From the NCBI GenBank assembly GCA_001657395.1, contig LYSY01000009.1:142034-206033 (forward strand): a DNA stretch of 64,000 bases, given 5' to 3'. Under the pieces are notes generated by a model. It did not search any database. It was not told where the DNA came from and saw only the letters and a program-made list of their open reading frames with translations. Origin of the DNA: Rhodospirillales bacterium BBD 1991-14. Lineage in GTDB: Bacteria; Pseudomonadota; Alphaproteobacteria; Kiloniellales; Kiloniellaceae. Of this stretch, positions 1 to 8,438 are shown piece after piece (the first letter of the stretch is position 1; each line of letters opens with the position of its first letter). Position numbers and translations under genes: made by a program.

Positions 1-546
1 GCCCTGGGGGCCGCCCTCCCGGATCTGACCCTCGCCCAGCAGCACGCTGGAGAGATGCGCCAGGGGGGCGAGATCGCCGGAGGCGCCGACCGATCCCTTG
101 GCCGGAACGACCGGATAGAGCTCCTCGTTCAGGTGCAGGACCAGGCGGTCGATGACCTCGGCACGGATGCCCGAGTGGCCGCGCGCCAGGGCGTTGATCT
201 TGGTCAGCAGGATCAGGCGGACAACACGGTCGTCCAGGGCCGGTCCGACGCCGGTGCTGTGGGATCGCACGAGCCGGCTCTGCAGTTCGGCGACCTGATC
301 GGCGGAAATGGTCTGGCGGGCCAGACTGCCGAAACCCGTTGTGATGCCGTAGACCGTGCGGCCTTCGGCGACCACTGCTGCAACGGTTTCGGCCGAAGCC
401 CGGATCGCGTCGTAGCTCGCCGGCGCCAGATCCAGCGGGCGCGGCGCCTCCCAATGGCTCCGGAGGTCCTGCAGCGTCAGTGTACCTGCTGTGAGCGTGA
501 AGCGTTCCCGCGACACGCCTTTATCGGACACACCGTCATCAGACAC
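1..546 (-). CDS. hutH: Histidine ammonia-lyase (HutH), N-terminal part, cut by window edge
   Basis: Catalyses the first step of histidine breakdown, histidine to urocanate plus ammonia, in the cytoplasm. The visible 182 residues include YGITTGFG, with the catalytic Tyr near residue 66, and GSVGASGDLAPLAHLS. The Ala-Ser-Gly there, near residues 155-157, forms the MIO electrophile. Both sit about 13 residues later than in the Pseudomonas enzyme, so there is a short N-terminal extension. I chose the GTG at 546 because GGGAGG lies about 9 nt upstream; a GTG at 552 is the alternative. The gene is transcribed leftward behind a HutC-type operator at 568-585. The C-terminal two thirds lie outside the window. 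Confidence 0.95.
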   Translation of the reverse strand, partial: MSDDGVSDKGVSRERFTLTAGTLTLQDLRSHWEAPRPLDLAPASYDAIRASAETVAAVVAEGRTVYGITTGFGSLARQTISADQVAELQSRLVRSHSTGVGPALDDRVVRLILLTKINALARGHSGIRAEVIDRLVLHLNEELYPVVPAKGSVGASGDLAPLAHLSSVLLGEGQIREGGPQG

Positions 547-567
547 AGGCACGATCCTCCCTTGCCA

Positions 568-585
568 AAGTTGTATATACAACTT
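568..585. promoter_or_regulatory. HutC-type operator upstream of hutH
   Basis: An 18 bp perfect palindrome, AAGTTGTATATACAACTT, whose core fits the published Hut operator pattern TGTA-N2-TACA. It ends 22 nt upstream of the hutH start. The same 12 bp core recurs before hutU, between hutC and hutG, between hutI and hutF, and before a second MttB-family gene. Confidence 0.85.
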
Positions 586-903
586 GACCCGTCATAGCAT
601 CCTTTGCGGCGGCCATAAAGCGCCCGATGCCGGCTGGATGGACCTCCCCGGACCTGCAGCGAAGACCTGAACTTGATGGAAGCACCACGATCTTCAATTG
701 TAGGACCTTTGACCCAAAAACCCCCTAAATCCTTGAAAATATGGCCGAGCACGGCAGTCAGAAATACCAACTATGAGTAATCGTTTCGTCTGTGTTGCTC
801 GTCAAAAAGTCTCTTGAATACAGGCATTTAGCTTAAACGCTTGTTTAAGGGGTCGGACGTTAGCTTCCGCTCAATCCAGACCACTTGCTCATGGGGATGT
901 TCA
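586..903. other. Intergenic region between hutH and the divergent chemoreceptor
   Basis: No convincing gene. It must hold the promoter of hutH, which reads leftward, and that of the chemoreceptor, which reads rightward. An inverted repeat CTTAAAC-gctt-GTTTAAG lies at 832-849, about 55 nt before the chemoreceptor start, and could be a regulator site. The 650-800 part is noticeably richer in A+T than the coding sequence. Confidence 0.4.
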
Positions 904-2601
904 ATGTCGATGAAGGCCGTTCGATCGTTTGGGATCGCGCATCGCATATCGATGCTGATTGCGCTGTCTGCCCTTGGAATGGTGTTTGTTGCCGGCATCA
1001 TGCTGGTTGATCTGCGCTCTTCGCTGGTGGACCAGAAGCGCAACGAGTTGCGCCAGCTCGTCGAAAGCGCTGTTGCCATCGCCGCGGCCTATCATCAGCG
1101 TGCCGAAGCCGGCGTGCTTACGGAGGAGGAGGCGCAACGCCTGGCGCTGACCGCGATCGGGGACATCCGCTACAACGGCAATGAGTACTTCTGGGTGAAC
1201 GACCGGCAGTCGGTGATGATCATGCATGCCGTCAAGCCGGAACTGAACGGCAAGGACCTGAGCCAACTGAAGGACAAGGCCGGTACCCAGATCTTCGTCG
1301 AATTCAACAAGGTCGTCAGCGCGCAGGGCGCCGGCTACGTGCGCTATCTCTGGCCCAAGGCGAACAGCGATGTGCCCGTCGACAAGGAGTCCTACGTCAA
1401 GGGCTTCGATCCCTGGGGATGGGTCATCGGCACCGGCGTTTACATCGACGATCTGGAGGCGATCTTCTGGCAGGAGGCCATGGTCGTCGCCGGTACCATC
1501 GCCGCTATCCTGGCCGGCATTGCCGTCATTTCCGTGTTCATCGCCCGCAGCATCACGCGCCCCATCGCCGGCATGGTCGGCAGCATGCGCGCGCTGGCGG
1601 CGGGCAATCTGGATGTCGAGGTTCCCGGTGCCGGGCGCCGTGACGAGATCGGCGAGATGGCCGATGCGGTGGAGGTTTTCCGCGGCAACGCCCAGGAACA
1701 GAAGCGCCTTGAGCAGGAGAACCGCGACGCCGCTGCCCGGTCGGAGGAAGAAAAGCGCGCGGCCATGCGCCAGCTTGCCGACGGCTTCGAGGCCAGTGTG
1801 AAGTCGGTTGTCGACTCCGTCTCGGCGACTGCCGGCACCATGCAGGGCACGGCACAGTCGATGTCCGCTGCCGCCGACCAGACCGAGGAACAGGCGCGTG
1901 CCGCCGCCACCGCTTCGGACGAAGCCTCGGGCAACGTCCAGACCGTGGCCTCGGCGGCGGAGGAGCTCTCTGCGTCGATCGAAGAGATCGGGCGCCAGGT
2001 CACCCGCTCGTCGCAGACGGCCAGCAAGGCGGTGGACGACGCGCGTGGAACCAACGGCAAGGTCGAGGGGCTGGTCGACGCCGCGCAGAAGATCGGCGAG
2101 GTCGTGAAGCTGATCTCCGACATTGCCGAACAGACCAACCTTCTGGCGCTCAACGCCACCATCGAGGCGGCCCGTGCCGGGGAGGCGGGCAAGGGCTTTG
2201 CCGTGGTCGCCAACGAGGTGAAGTCTCTGGCCACCCAGACCGCCAAGGCAACGGAGGAGATCTCCCAGCAGATCGGCGAGATCCAGACCGCGACCACCGA
2301 TGCCGCCGCGGCCATCCGCTCCATCGGCGAGACGGTGGAGCAGATCAACGAGATCGCCGGGTCGATCTCCGCGGCGGTGGAGCAGCAGGGCGCGGCCACC
2401 CAGGAAATCGCGCGCAATGCCCAGCAGGCCTCGGCGGGCACGCAGCAGGTTGCCGGCAACGTGGCTTCGGTCACCCAGACCGCAGGGGAATCCGGCACGT
2501 CCGCCAGCGAGGTGCTGAGCGCTGCCGGCGAGCTGTCCTCCCAGTCGGATGCCCTGCGCCGCGAAGTCGAGCAGTTCATCGCCAAGGTGCGGGCGGCTTA
2601 G
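904..2601 (+). CDS. Methyl-accepting chemotaxis protein with periplasmic single-cache domain
   Basis: An inner-membrane chemoreceptor of 565 aa that should signal to CheA/CheW. Transmembrane segments lie near residues 11-35 and 195-215. They bracket a periplasmic cache-2 type sensor with a YFWVND...[14 protein letters not shown] signature. A HAMP domain follows at about 217-270, then a long cytoplasmic coiled coil with the conserved hairpin tip [18 protein letters not shown] near residue 410. The ATG at 904 is preferred over an upstream TTG at 841 because it directly precedes the first membrane segment. It is divergent from hutH. The ligand is unknown; a link to histidine rests on position only. 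Confidence 0.9.
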   Translation: MSMKAVRSFGIAHRISMLIALSALGMVFVAGIMLVDLRSSLVDQKRNELRQLVESAVAIAAAYHQRAEAGVLTEEEAQRLALTAIGDIRYNGNEYFWVNDRQSVMIMHAVKPELNGKDLSQLKDKAGTQIFVEFNKVVSAQGAGYVRYLWPKANSDVPVDKESYVKGFDPWGWVIGTGVYIDDLEAIFWQEAMVVAGTIAAILAGIAVISVFIARSITRPIAGMVGSMRALAAGNLDVEVPGAGRRDEIGEMADAVEVFRGNAQEQKRLEQENRDAAARSEEEKRAAMRQLADGFEASVKSVVDSVSATAGTMQGTAQSMSAAADQTEEQARAAATASDEASGNVQTVASAAEELSASIEEIGRQVTRSSQTASKAVDDARGTNGKVEGLVDAAQKIGEVVKLISDIAEQTNLLALNATIEAARAGEAGKGFAVVANEVKSLATQTAKATEEISQQIGEIQTATTDAAAAIRSIGETVEQINEIAGSISAAVEQQGAATQEIARNAQQASAGTQQVAGNVASVTQTAGESGTSASEVLSAAGELSSQSDALRREVEQFIAKVRAA

Positions 2602-2634
2602 CCGGCAGCCCGGAGGCAAGTCCAATCTCTCAAG

Positions 2635-2668
2635 CGGGCCCCGGCTTTGCCGGGGCCCGTCCTGTTTG
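2635..2668 (+). terminator. Rho-independent terminator after the chemoreceptor
   Basis: A perfect 10 bp GC-rich stem, CGGGCCCCGG-ctttg-CCGGGGCCCG at 2635-2659, is followed by a weak T-rich tail (tcctgttt). It starts 33 nt after the chemoreceptor stop codon. Confidence 0.75.
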
Positions 2669-2793
2669 GGGCTTCCGGCCTCCGCGACACTATCTGTCGG
2701 TTGGGGGACAGCGATTGTGCGGTGTCGCGCCAAGCTTGAGTCTATGCAAGCGGCCCTGGGGCCGTCGGAACGGCGGGAACGGACGGGTTCGGG

Positions 2794-4365
2794 ATGAGAG
2801 ACAAGCGGCGGGCAGGGCCTGAGAACAAGCGGTCGGGTGGACGGCGCGGCGCAGCGCGGCGCAGGATCGCTTCCGCCGAGCGCTCCTCGGCTGCCGTGGC
2901 GCCGGCCGGGCTCTCCGGTGGCGCCTACCGTCCTCTGCGGCAAGACGATGTGGAACGGATCGTCGGGGCGGCGATGGAGGTGCTGGAGCGCACGGGCATC
3001 GAAGTCCATCCCAGTCCCTGCCGCGAGGTTTTCCGGGCGGCCGGCTGCCGCGTCGACGACGATGCCAACCGCGTCTTCATCGGTCACCAGCTTGTCGAGC
3101 GGGGCCTCGAGACTGCGGCCCGCAAGGTTCTCCTCGCCGGACGCAGCCCGCAGCACGATCTCGAACTGGGCGGGCAGAGGGTCTACATGGGCACCGGCGG
3201 CCAGGCGGTGAAGATCCTCGATCTCGACGGCACGGTCCGCGAGACCCGGCTGAGCGACAACTACGACATCGGCCGCCTCTGCGACACCCTGGAACACATC
3301 CATTTCTACATGCGCCCGGTGGTGCCGCGCGACCTGCCCAACGAGCAGATCGACATCAACCAGTTCTACGCCTGCCTCGCAGCCACCGATAAGCACGTGA
3401 TGGCCAACGCCTACCTGCCGCAGAAGGTGGCCGAGCAGCGCGCCATGGCGGAGATCCTGGCCGGCGGGGCCGAGGCGCTGGACCGCCGGCCCATCATCTC
3501 CTACAGCAACTGCTGGACCGTCAGCCCGCTGCGCTACGCGACGGAGACGGTGGAGATCCTCGATCAGATCGTTGCGCAAGGTCTGCCGGTCGCCATCTCC
3601 TCGGCGCCCCAGGCCGGGGCGACCTCTCCCGCGGCGCTCGCCGGCACCCTGGTGCAGATCATTGCTGAGCAGCTCTCGGGCATCACCTATGTCAATCTCC
3701 TGAACCCCGGCCACCCGCTGATGATGGGCTGCGTGCCGGCCCAGGCCGACCTGCGCAGCGGCGCCTTCGTCGGCGGCTCGGCGGAGTTCGCGCTGCTCAA
3801 TGCCGCCTGCGCCCAGATCGCCCAGCACCTGGAGATCCCGATCTACAACTCCTCCGGAATCTCGGACTCCAAGGTCCCGGATGCACAAGCCGGTGCCGAG
3901 AAGGGTGTGACCGGCCTGGCGGCGGCTTTGGCGGGCTCCAACTACATTCACCACTCCGCCGGCTTTCTCGAGAGTCTGCTCACGGTCGCCTACGAGCAAT
4001 ACGTGATCGATAACGACGTCAACGGCGAGATCATGCGCATGCTGAAAGGCATCGAGGTGACGGAGGAGTCGCTCTCCATCGCTGTGATCGACGATGTCTG
4101 CAAGGGACCCGGGCATTTCCTGGGCCATGCCCAGACCCTGGCGCTGATGAACAGCGAGTATCTCTATCCCAGCCTTCTGGACCGGGATAACCGCGACGAC
4201 TGGGAGCAGAAGGGCGCCCGGGATATCCGCGAGGCGGCGCGCGAGAAGGCGCGCAAGGTGCTGGCGGAACACTGGCCGCAGCCCATTTCACCGGATCTGG
4301 ATGCGGAACTGCGCCGGCGTTTCGAGATCGTCCTGCCGGCCCAGGCCATGCGCCCTGCCGCCTGA
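2794..4365 (+). CDS. MttB-family (trimethylamine methyltransferase-like) corrinoid-dependent methyltransferase, non-pyrrolysine
   Basis: A 523 aa member of the MttB superfamily. Characterised members move a methyl group from a quaternary or tertiary amine to a corrinoid protein. Non-pyrrolysine members are known to act on glycine betaine, proline betaine, carnitine or gamma-butyrobetaine. The reading frame is open throughout, so no amber codon is read as pyrrolysine. The basic N-terminal 40 residues look disordered; the barrel starts near residue 45 (LRQDDVERIVGAAMEVLERTG). No corrinoid protein or activating enzyme is encoded in this window. The substrate is undetermined. A paralogue lies at 30032-31576. 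The start codon has no strong ribosome binding site and is uncertain. Confidence 0.85.
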   Translation: MRDKRRAGPENKRSGGRRGAARRRIASAERSSAAVAPAGLSGGAYRPLRQDDVERIVGAAMEVLERTGIEVHPSPCREVFRAAGCRVDDDANRVFIGHQLVERGLETAARKVLLAGRSPQHDLELGGQRVYMGTGGQAVKILDLDGTVRETRLSDNYDIGRLCDTLEHIHFYMRPVVPRDLPNEQIDINQFYACLAATDKHVMANAYLPQKVAEQRAMAEILAGGAEALDRRPIISYSNCWTVSPLRYATETVEILDQIVAQGLPVAISSAPQAGATSPAALAGTLVQIIAEQLSGITYVNLLNPGHPLMMGCVPAQADLRSGAFVGGSAEFALLNAACAQIAQHLEIPIYNSSGISDSKVPDAQAGAEKGVTGLAAALAGSNYIHHSAGFLESLLTVAYEQYVIDNDVNGEIMRMLKGIEVTEESLSIAVIDDVCKGPGHFLGHAQTLALMNSEYLYPSLLDRDNRDDWEQKGARDIREAAREKARKVLAEHWPQPISPDLDAELRRRFEIVLPAQAMRPAA

Positions 4366-4409
4366 CGGCTGCGCTTGGAGGAGCAAGGCCGGCAGGCTAG
4401 TCTGCCGAC

Positions 4410-4874
4410 ATGGATCAGGTTCCGTTCTGGCAGCGCAAATCCCTTTCGGAGATGACCACCGCGGAGTGGGAAGCTCTCTGTGACGGCTGCGGGCGCTGCT
4501 GTCTGATCAAGCTGGAAGACCCGGATGACGGCGAGATCGTCCACACCGACGTCGCCTGCCATCTGTTGAACCTGGGAACCTGCCGCTGCGGCGACTATGC
4601 GAACCGCAAAGCGCGGGTACCGGACTGTGTCCAGCTTGCGCCGGAGAACATCGCCGGCCTGAACTTCATGCCGCCGAGCTGCGCCTATCGCCGCCTCGCC
4701 GAAGGCCGGGACCTGGCGTGGTGGCATCCTCTGGTGTCGGGCGATCCCAATACGGTCCACGAAGCCGGGATCTCGGTGCGCGGCCGCGTGATCTCGGAGC
4801 GGCGGGTGGCCGATGCGGACCTGGAGGACCATATCGTCGACTGGCCGGGAGAAGAGGACGCTGTCGAACCATGA
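4410..4874 (+). CDS. YcgN-type cysteine-cluster protein (UPF0260)
   Basis: A 154 aa protein of the YcgN/YkgJ zinc- or iron-chelating family, conserved but of unknown biochemical role. The Cys-rich core has CDGCGRCC near residues 25-32, a further Cys in VACHLL, CRCGDY, VPDC and a Cys in PPSCAYR, the usual pattern of this family. The C-terminal segment [10 protein letters not shown] is also typical of UPF0260. It ends in Glu-Pro followed by a TGA that overlaps the first of three ATGs leading to the ferredoxin-like gene, so the two are probably translated from one message. Confidence 0.85.
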   Translation: MDQVPFWQRKSLSEMTTAEWEALCDGCGRCCLIKLEDPDDGEIVHTDVACHLLNLGTCRCGDYANRKARVPDCVQLAPENIAGLNFMPPSCAYRRLAEGRDLAWWHPLVSGDPNTVHEAGISVRGRVISERRVADADLEDHIVDWPGEEDAVEP

Positions 4875-4906
4875 CGCCCGAACCATGACACCTGAACCAT
4901 GACGGG
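4865..4906 (+). repeat. Triplicated 14 bp start-stop junction between ycgN-like and ferredoxin-like genes
   Basis: Three copies of a 14 bp unit (consensus CGAACCATGACGCC) run head to tail at 4865, 4879 and 4893. Each contains CCATGA, an overlapping stop and start. The upstream gene stops at 4872-4874. ATGs at 4871 and 4885 each open a five-residue frame, MTPEP, whose TGA overlaps the next ATG. The third ATG, at 4899, starts the ferredoxin-like protein. Confidence 0.9.
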
Positions 4907-5600
4907 GCCGGCCCCGACACTCTCGGCGATCGCCGCGGCGGCGGAAGGGGCCGGCCTGCGTCTGCGGGGTGCCCTGGCCCCTGCGCCGGAAGATCAGGTG
5001 CCGCCGCAGCCGGACGGCCGCGCCAGCCGAACCCTCGTCCTGCTGGGCAACCTCGGTGGCAGCCTCTGGCCGGACTTCGCGGCGGCGCCCGAGTTCGCCG
5101 ACGGCGGGCCGGATCCGATGAACCGCTGGTCGGCGCGGGTGGTCGGCAGCCTTGCCGAGCGGTTCAGGGGTCTGGCCCTGTTTCCCTTCGGTGGCCCGCC
5201 CTATCATCCGTTTCTGCGCTGGGCCCAGAAGGCGGAGGGCCTCAGGCCTTCGCCGCTGGGCATGCTGATCCATCCGGTCTACGGCCTTTGGCATGCCTAT
5301 CGCGGCGCCCTCGCCCTGGGCGAGGCCCTTGCCCTGCCGGATGAGCCACCGCCGGCGCATCCCTGTGAGGCCTGCGTGGAAAAGCCGTGCCTGTCGGCCT
5401 GCCCGGTGGACGCCTTATCCGAGTCCGGTTATGACGTTCCGGCTTGTGCCGATCATCTGCGCTCGGCGGCCGGCGCCGACTGTCTGACCGGTGGCTGCCT
5501 GGCCCGCCGCGCCTGCCCGGTTGGGCGCGAACATGTCTATGCGCCTCCGCAGGCGGCCTTTCACATGCGGGCTTTCGTGACGGCCCAGAATGCCTCTTAG
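4899..5600 (+). CDS. Ferredoxin-like 4Fe-4S protein
   Basis: A 233 aa protein with a C-terminal iron-sulfur region. CEACVEKPCLSACPVDAL (about residues 152-169) gives a CxxCxxxxCxxxCP pattern, and a second group C...CLARRACPVG follows near residues 190-206. The N-terminal 140 residues have no signature I know, although the layout recalls the epoxyqueuosine reductase (QueG)-like ferredoxin family without its corrinoid part. It probably transfers electrons or acts as a cytoplasmic redox protein; no partner is evident. Its ATG is the last of three tandemly repeated start-stop overlaps after the YcgN-like gene, which suggests translational coupling. Confidence 0.8.
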   Translation: MTGPAPTLSAIAAAAEGAGLRLRGALAPAPEDQVPPQPDGRASRTLVLLGNLGGSLWPDFAAAPEFADGGPDPMNRWSARVVGSLAERFRGLALFPFGGPPYHPFLRWAQKAEGLRPSPLGMLIHPVYGLWHAYRGALALGEALALPDEPPPAHPCEACVEKPCLSACPVDALSESGYDVPACADHLRSAAGADCLTGGCLARRACPVGREHVYAPPQAAFHMRAFVTAQNAS

Positions 5601-5644
5601 TCCACCCCTCAGCCCACCTCTCAGCCATTTGGGACGGAGCCTTG

Positions 5645-6334
5645 ATGAAACAGACTATTCTCTTGATCGATCATCCCGTCGGCAAACGCGACGACCGGGC
5701 CTCGAAGATGCTGCAGGAGATGGGCTACGCAATCGAATGGTGCTCGCCGGGCAAGGGTGACAGCCTGCCGCCCTTGCAGGCGGACTATAAAGCCGCTGTT
5801 GTCTACGGCGGCGCGGAGAGTGTGAACGATGCGGAGAGCAAGGGTTACATCCGCTCCGAAATCGACTGGATAGGGGCCTGGGCCGAGAGCGGCCGCCCCT
5901 TTCTCGGCATCTGCCTGGGCGGCCAGATGCTGGCCCGCGCGCTGGGGGCGCCGGTGACGCGCCACGGCGACGGCATTCACGAGATCGGCTACGTCAGGAT
6001 CGATCCGGCCCCGGCCTCGGACGGTTTCCTGGGCGAGGCGATGCACGTCTATCAGTGGCACAACGAGGGCTTCGAGCTGCCGTCCTCCGCCGAGCTGCTG
6101 GCCAGCGGCCCGGTGTTCCCCAACCAGGCCTTCCGCTATGGCGACAAGGCCTACGCGATCCAGTTCCATCCCGAGGTCTCGGAAGCGGTCATGACGCGCT
6201 GGCTGCGCGATGCCGCGCACATGCTCGAGGAGCCCGGGGCGCACGCCAGGGACCGTCAGCTCGCCGACGCGGCGCGCTACGACGAGCCGCTGGAGGCCTG
6301 GTTGCGCAACTTCCTGGAACGCTGGCTCGCCTGA
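5645..6334 (+). CDS. Class I glutamine amidotransferase (GuaA/GATase1-like)
   Basis: A 229 aa stand-alone class I amidotransferase that would release ammonia from glutamine or hydrolyse a gamma-glutamyl compound. The nucleophile elbow GICLGGQ is near residues 92-98 and the catalytic His-Glu is in IQFHPEVS near residue 172. No synthetase domain is attached. The ATG at 5645 is chosen because homologous sequence starts at MKQTILLIDHPVG and GGGACGGAG lies about 8 nt upstream; the frame stays open further 5' but overlaps the preceding gene. Gamma-glutamyl-amine hydrolysis is possible given the amine catabolism genes elsewhere in the window, but this is inference. Confidence 0.85.
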   Translation: MKQTILLIDHPVGKRDDRASKMLQEMGYAIEWCSPGKGDSLPPLQADYKAAVVYGGAESVNDAESKGYIRSEIDWIGAWAESGRPFLGICLGGQMLARALGAPVTRHGDGIHEIGYVRIDPAPASDGFLGEAMHVYQWHNEGFELPSSAELLASGPVFPNQAFRYGDKAYAIQFHPEVSEAVMTRWLRDAAHMLEEPGAHARDRQLADAARYDEPLEAWLRNFLERWLA

Positions 6335-6387
6335 CGGGGTGGGCCAGAGGGGGGGCCAGACGGAGTGGGCCGGACGGGGCAGGCACT

Positions 6388-6648
6388 TCATTTCACCGCG
6401 ATCAGGTGCCGCCCAGCGGCGCTGTCTTCCAGCGGACCGCTCCACCGCCGTCCCAGGCGTTGTGCGCCGGCAGCCAGGGCCAGCAGGCGCTGTCCGGCAA
6501 AGCGGCGCAGGCGGACCGCGGTCTTTGCGATGCGGCTCGGGCGGCGGGGCCGAACCGGCCGGAAGCGTGGCGCGAAGGGTTCGCTGATGCCGGGCGGTGG
6601 CAGGCTGCCGCCGGCGCGGGCGATGCTGTAGAAAAGAATCTCTGACAT
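6388..6648 (-). CDS. Small basic protein of unknown function, divergent from LysR regulator
   Basis: An 86 aa frame rich in Arg and Pro (SEILFYSIARAGGSLPPPG at the start, then an Arg-rich middle). A clear GAGGA lies about 6 nt before the ATG at 6648, which is why I prefer it to the ATG at 6660. It reads away from the LysR gene across 151 bp, the usual place for a LysR target. No family is recognised. The amphipathic basic middle loosely recalls the short DUF1127 proteins of alphaproteobacteria, but their core motif is absent. It could still be a chance frame. Confidence 0.5.
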   Translation of the reverse strand: MSEILFYSIARAGGSLPPPGISEPFAPRFRPVRPRRPSRIAKTAVRLRRFAGQRLLALAAGAQRLGRRWSGPLEDSAAGRHLIAVK

Positions 6649-6799
6649 AGTTTTCCTCATTCAAAGAACGACCGAGGTTGGCCTCTGTCGAATTTGCATG
6701 CTTGAAATCGGCTTCTATCAATTAGAAATACGGAGTGATGCATAAGCGGCAACCGATGCTTTCTAATGCAATGAATTAGGATTTCTTGGGTATAGAGCG

Positions 6800-7693
6800 A
6801 TGAAAGACCTGCCTCCTCTGAACGCCCTGCGGGCTTTTGAAGCCGGCGCCCGGCACCTCAGCTTCACCAAGGCAGCCGCCGAACTGCACGTCACCCAGGC
6901 AGCCGTCAGTCACCAGGTGAAGGCTCTGGAAGAGCACCTCGGCTTCGCGCTTTTCCGACGGCTGACCCGCAAGCTGGTGCTGACCGAACAGGGACGGGTT
7001 CTCCATCCGGTCGTCCGGGACGCTTTTGCCCGCATCTCCGAAACCGCGGCGCGGCTGAAAAACGACGGTGCGGAAAGCCGCACCCTGACCGTCTCGATCA
7101 CGCCGGCTTTCGGCGCCAAGTGGCTGATCTATCACCTGCCGCGGTTCTGGGAGCAGTACCCGGAAATCGACGTGCGCGTGCACCACTCCATTCAGACCGT
7201 CGACCTGCATCAGGACGACGTAGACATCGCCGTGCGCTTCGGCGCCGGCAAGTGGGATGGCATGGTCTCCGAGTTTCTGCTGCGCGTGGACTATGTGCCC
7301 GTCTGCAGCCCGGGCCTGCTGGAGGGCGACAGGCCGCTTCGGCGGCCCCAAGACCTGCGCCATCACACTCTGCTGCACGAGGACGATCACAGCGGCTGGG
7401 TCCAGTGGCTTGCCGTTGCCGGTGTGGACGACATCGACGCGCGCCGCGGGCCGGTGATCGACGACGCCACGGTCATCCTCCATGCGGCGGCCGAAGGGAA
7501 GGGCGTGGCCCTGGGGCGCAGTTCGTTGATCGGCGAAGACCTGGCTGCGGGGCGTCTCGTGAAGCCCTTCGACCTCACGATGTCCAGCGACCTCGGTTAT
7601 CACCTGGTCTATCTGCCCAGCGCTCTGGAGCGGCAGAAGGTGAAGGTCTTTCGCGACTTCCTGGTGGATGCCGCCAGCGCCGACGAAAGCTAG
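6800..7693 (+). CDS. LysR-family transcriptional regulator, GcvA-like
   Basis: A 297 aa DNA-binding activator or repressor. The N-terminal winged helix-turn-helix (residues 5-65: LNALRAFEAGARHLSFTKAA then ELHVTQAAVSHQVKALEE) is a strong match to the GcvA subgroup of LysR proteins. The rest is the periplasmic-binding-like effector domain. The small gene at 6388-6648 is divergent, so the shared 151 bp region probably contains its operator. The stop codon at 7691-7693 falls inside a degenerate 16 bp tandem repeat (7675-7738), so the last few residues may have been remodelled by repeat expansion. The effector is unknown. Confidence 0.9.
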   Translation: MKDLPPLNALRAFEAGARHLSFTKAAAELHVTQAAVSHQVKALEEHLGFALFRRLTRKLVLTEQGRVLHPVVRDAFARISETAARLKNDGAESRTLTVSITPAFGAKWLIYHLPRFWEQYPEIDVRVHHSIQTVDLHQDDVDIAVRFGAGKWDGMVSEFLLRVDYVPVCSPGLLEGDRPLRRPQDLRHHTLLHEDDHSGWVQWLAVAGVDDIDARRGPVIDDATVILHAAAEGKGVALGRSSLIGEDLAAGRLVKPFDLTMSSDLGYHLVYLPSALERQKVKVFRDFLVDAASADES

Positions 7694-7738
7694 CGCCGAC
7701 GAAAGCCAGCGCAGGCGAAACCCAGGGCCGGCGAAACC
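7675..7738 (+). repeat. Four degenerate 16 bp tandem units spanning the lysR stop codon
   Basis: Units start at 7675, 7691, 7707 and 7723 and share the pattern cAGCGCCGaCGAAAgC. The first encodes the last LysR codons and the second carries the stop codon TAG. Confidence 0.8.
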
Positions 7739-7994
7739 TACGGCACAATTGACCTCCGCTCCGGACTCGTAACCAGTAGCCGACGACGGCTGCCGGGCAT
7801 AGCGCGCTCCCCTGGCAAACGATGGTTCATCACTCGCCATAACGCCCAATCAAGAGGAGGGGCTGGGACGCTGCACCTCCGTGTTTCATGTGAATGTCAG
7901 TCCACCGCGTCTGCTCCCTTGAGTGCATGAAGCGCTTGACATCCGCTGAGATGAGGTGACAAGCTTCCTTTGCATAATGTAAAGGAAGCATTTC
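7739..7994. other. Intergenic region upstream of the membrane-protein/XRE pair
   Basis: No gene seen. It contains TTGACA at 7936-7941, a possible -35 box, though no good -10 lies at the right spacing. The main structure is the inverted repeat at 7963-7989, listed separately. Confidence 0.4.
7963..7989 (+). promoter_or_regulatory. Perfect inverted repeat overlapping the ribosome binding site
   Basis: GCTTCCTTT-(9 nt)-AAAGGAAGC, a perfect 9 bp inverted repeat. Its right arm contains the AAGGAAG Shine-Dalgarno of the gene starting at 7995. It could be a protein operator, for instance for the XRE regulator two genes on, or an RNA hairpin that hides the ribosome binding site. Confidence 0.6.
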
Positions 7995-8414
7995 ATGCCC
8001 ACCTCTGCGCAGTCTCAGACAGTGGCGTCTATCGCCACTCTTCTCGGCGTCGCCTTTATCTGGATCTTTAGCCCTCCATTCTTCGTGACCGCCATCTTCA
8101 TGGTCTTGTGTGTCGCGTGGTCGGCTTGGATTTTCATCTCGATTTTTCGGGGGACCGATGAGCTGAAATCGGCGGGCGTAAGGTATGGCCTCGCGATGGC
8201 CAGCGGGGTCGGTGTTCCGCTGTCCCTAGCATTCGTCGCGCTCATGATCGCAACGCCGGGTGTTCAGGGCGCGATCACAAACATCGCGGCCCTCTCAAAA
8301 AGCGGTTTATCGCCGCCTGCGATTGGATTTGGACTGGGCGTAACGTTTACCGTTGTTGTGTTGTGCGCTGTGTTCGCCGCCGGCAACTGGGTGTGGTGGG
8401 TGTCCAAGCGGTAA
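7995..8414 (+). CDS. Four-helix inner-membrane protein of unknown function
   Basis: A 139 aa hydrophobic protein with four likely transmembrane segments, near residues 10-28, 30-50, 65-88 and 112-135. No family is recognised with confidence. It lies 24 nt upstream of a 64 aa XRE regulator of the YozG type. Small membrane proteins with such a partner are a recurrent two-gene arrangement in bacteria, in which the regulator is thought to control the pair. The ribosome binding site AAGGAAG lies in the arm of an inverted repeat. The codon use and lower G+C here differ from the flanking genes, which may mean horizontal acquisition. Confidence 0.75.
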   Translation: MPTSAQSQTVASIATLLGVAFIWIFSPPFFVTAIFMVLCVAWSAWIFISIFRGTDELKSAGVRYGLAMASGVGVPLSLAFVALMIATPGVQGAITNIAALSKSGLSPPAIGFGLGVTFTVVVLCAVFAAGNWVWWVSKR

Positions 8415-8438
8415 TGGGCACAGGCCTCTAAGACAAAG

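Noticed and set aside
477..770. 97-residue minus-strand frame overlapping the start of hutH
   Set aside because: It overlaps the hutH start and the operator, and its composition is not protein-like.
901..4272. A very long open frame on the minus strand opposite the chemoreceptor and MttB-like genes
   Set aside because: It is an antisense shadow produced by the high G+C codon pattern of the real genes; its translation is Arg/Gly/Ala-rich with no domain, and both real genes on the other strand have clear families.
2794..4365. Pyrrolysine-containing trimethylamine methyltransferase
   Set aside because: The frame is open with no internal amber codon, and no pyl genes are in the window.
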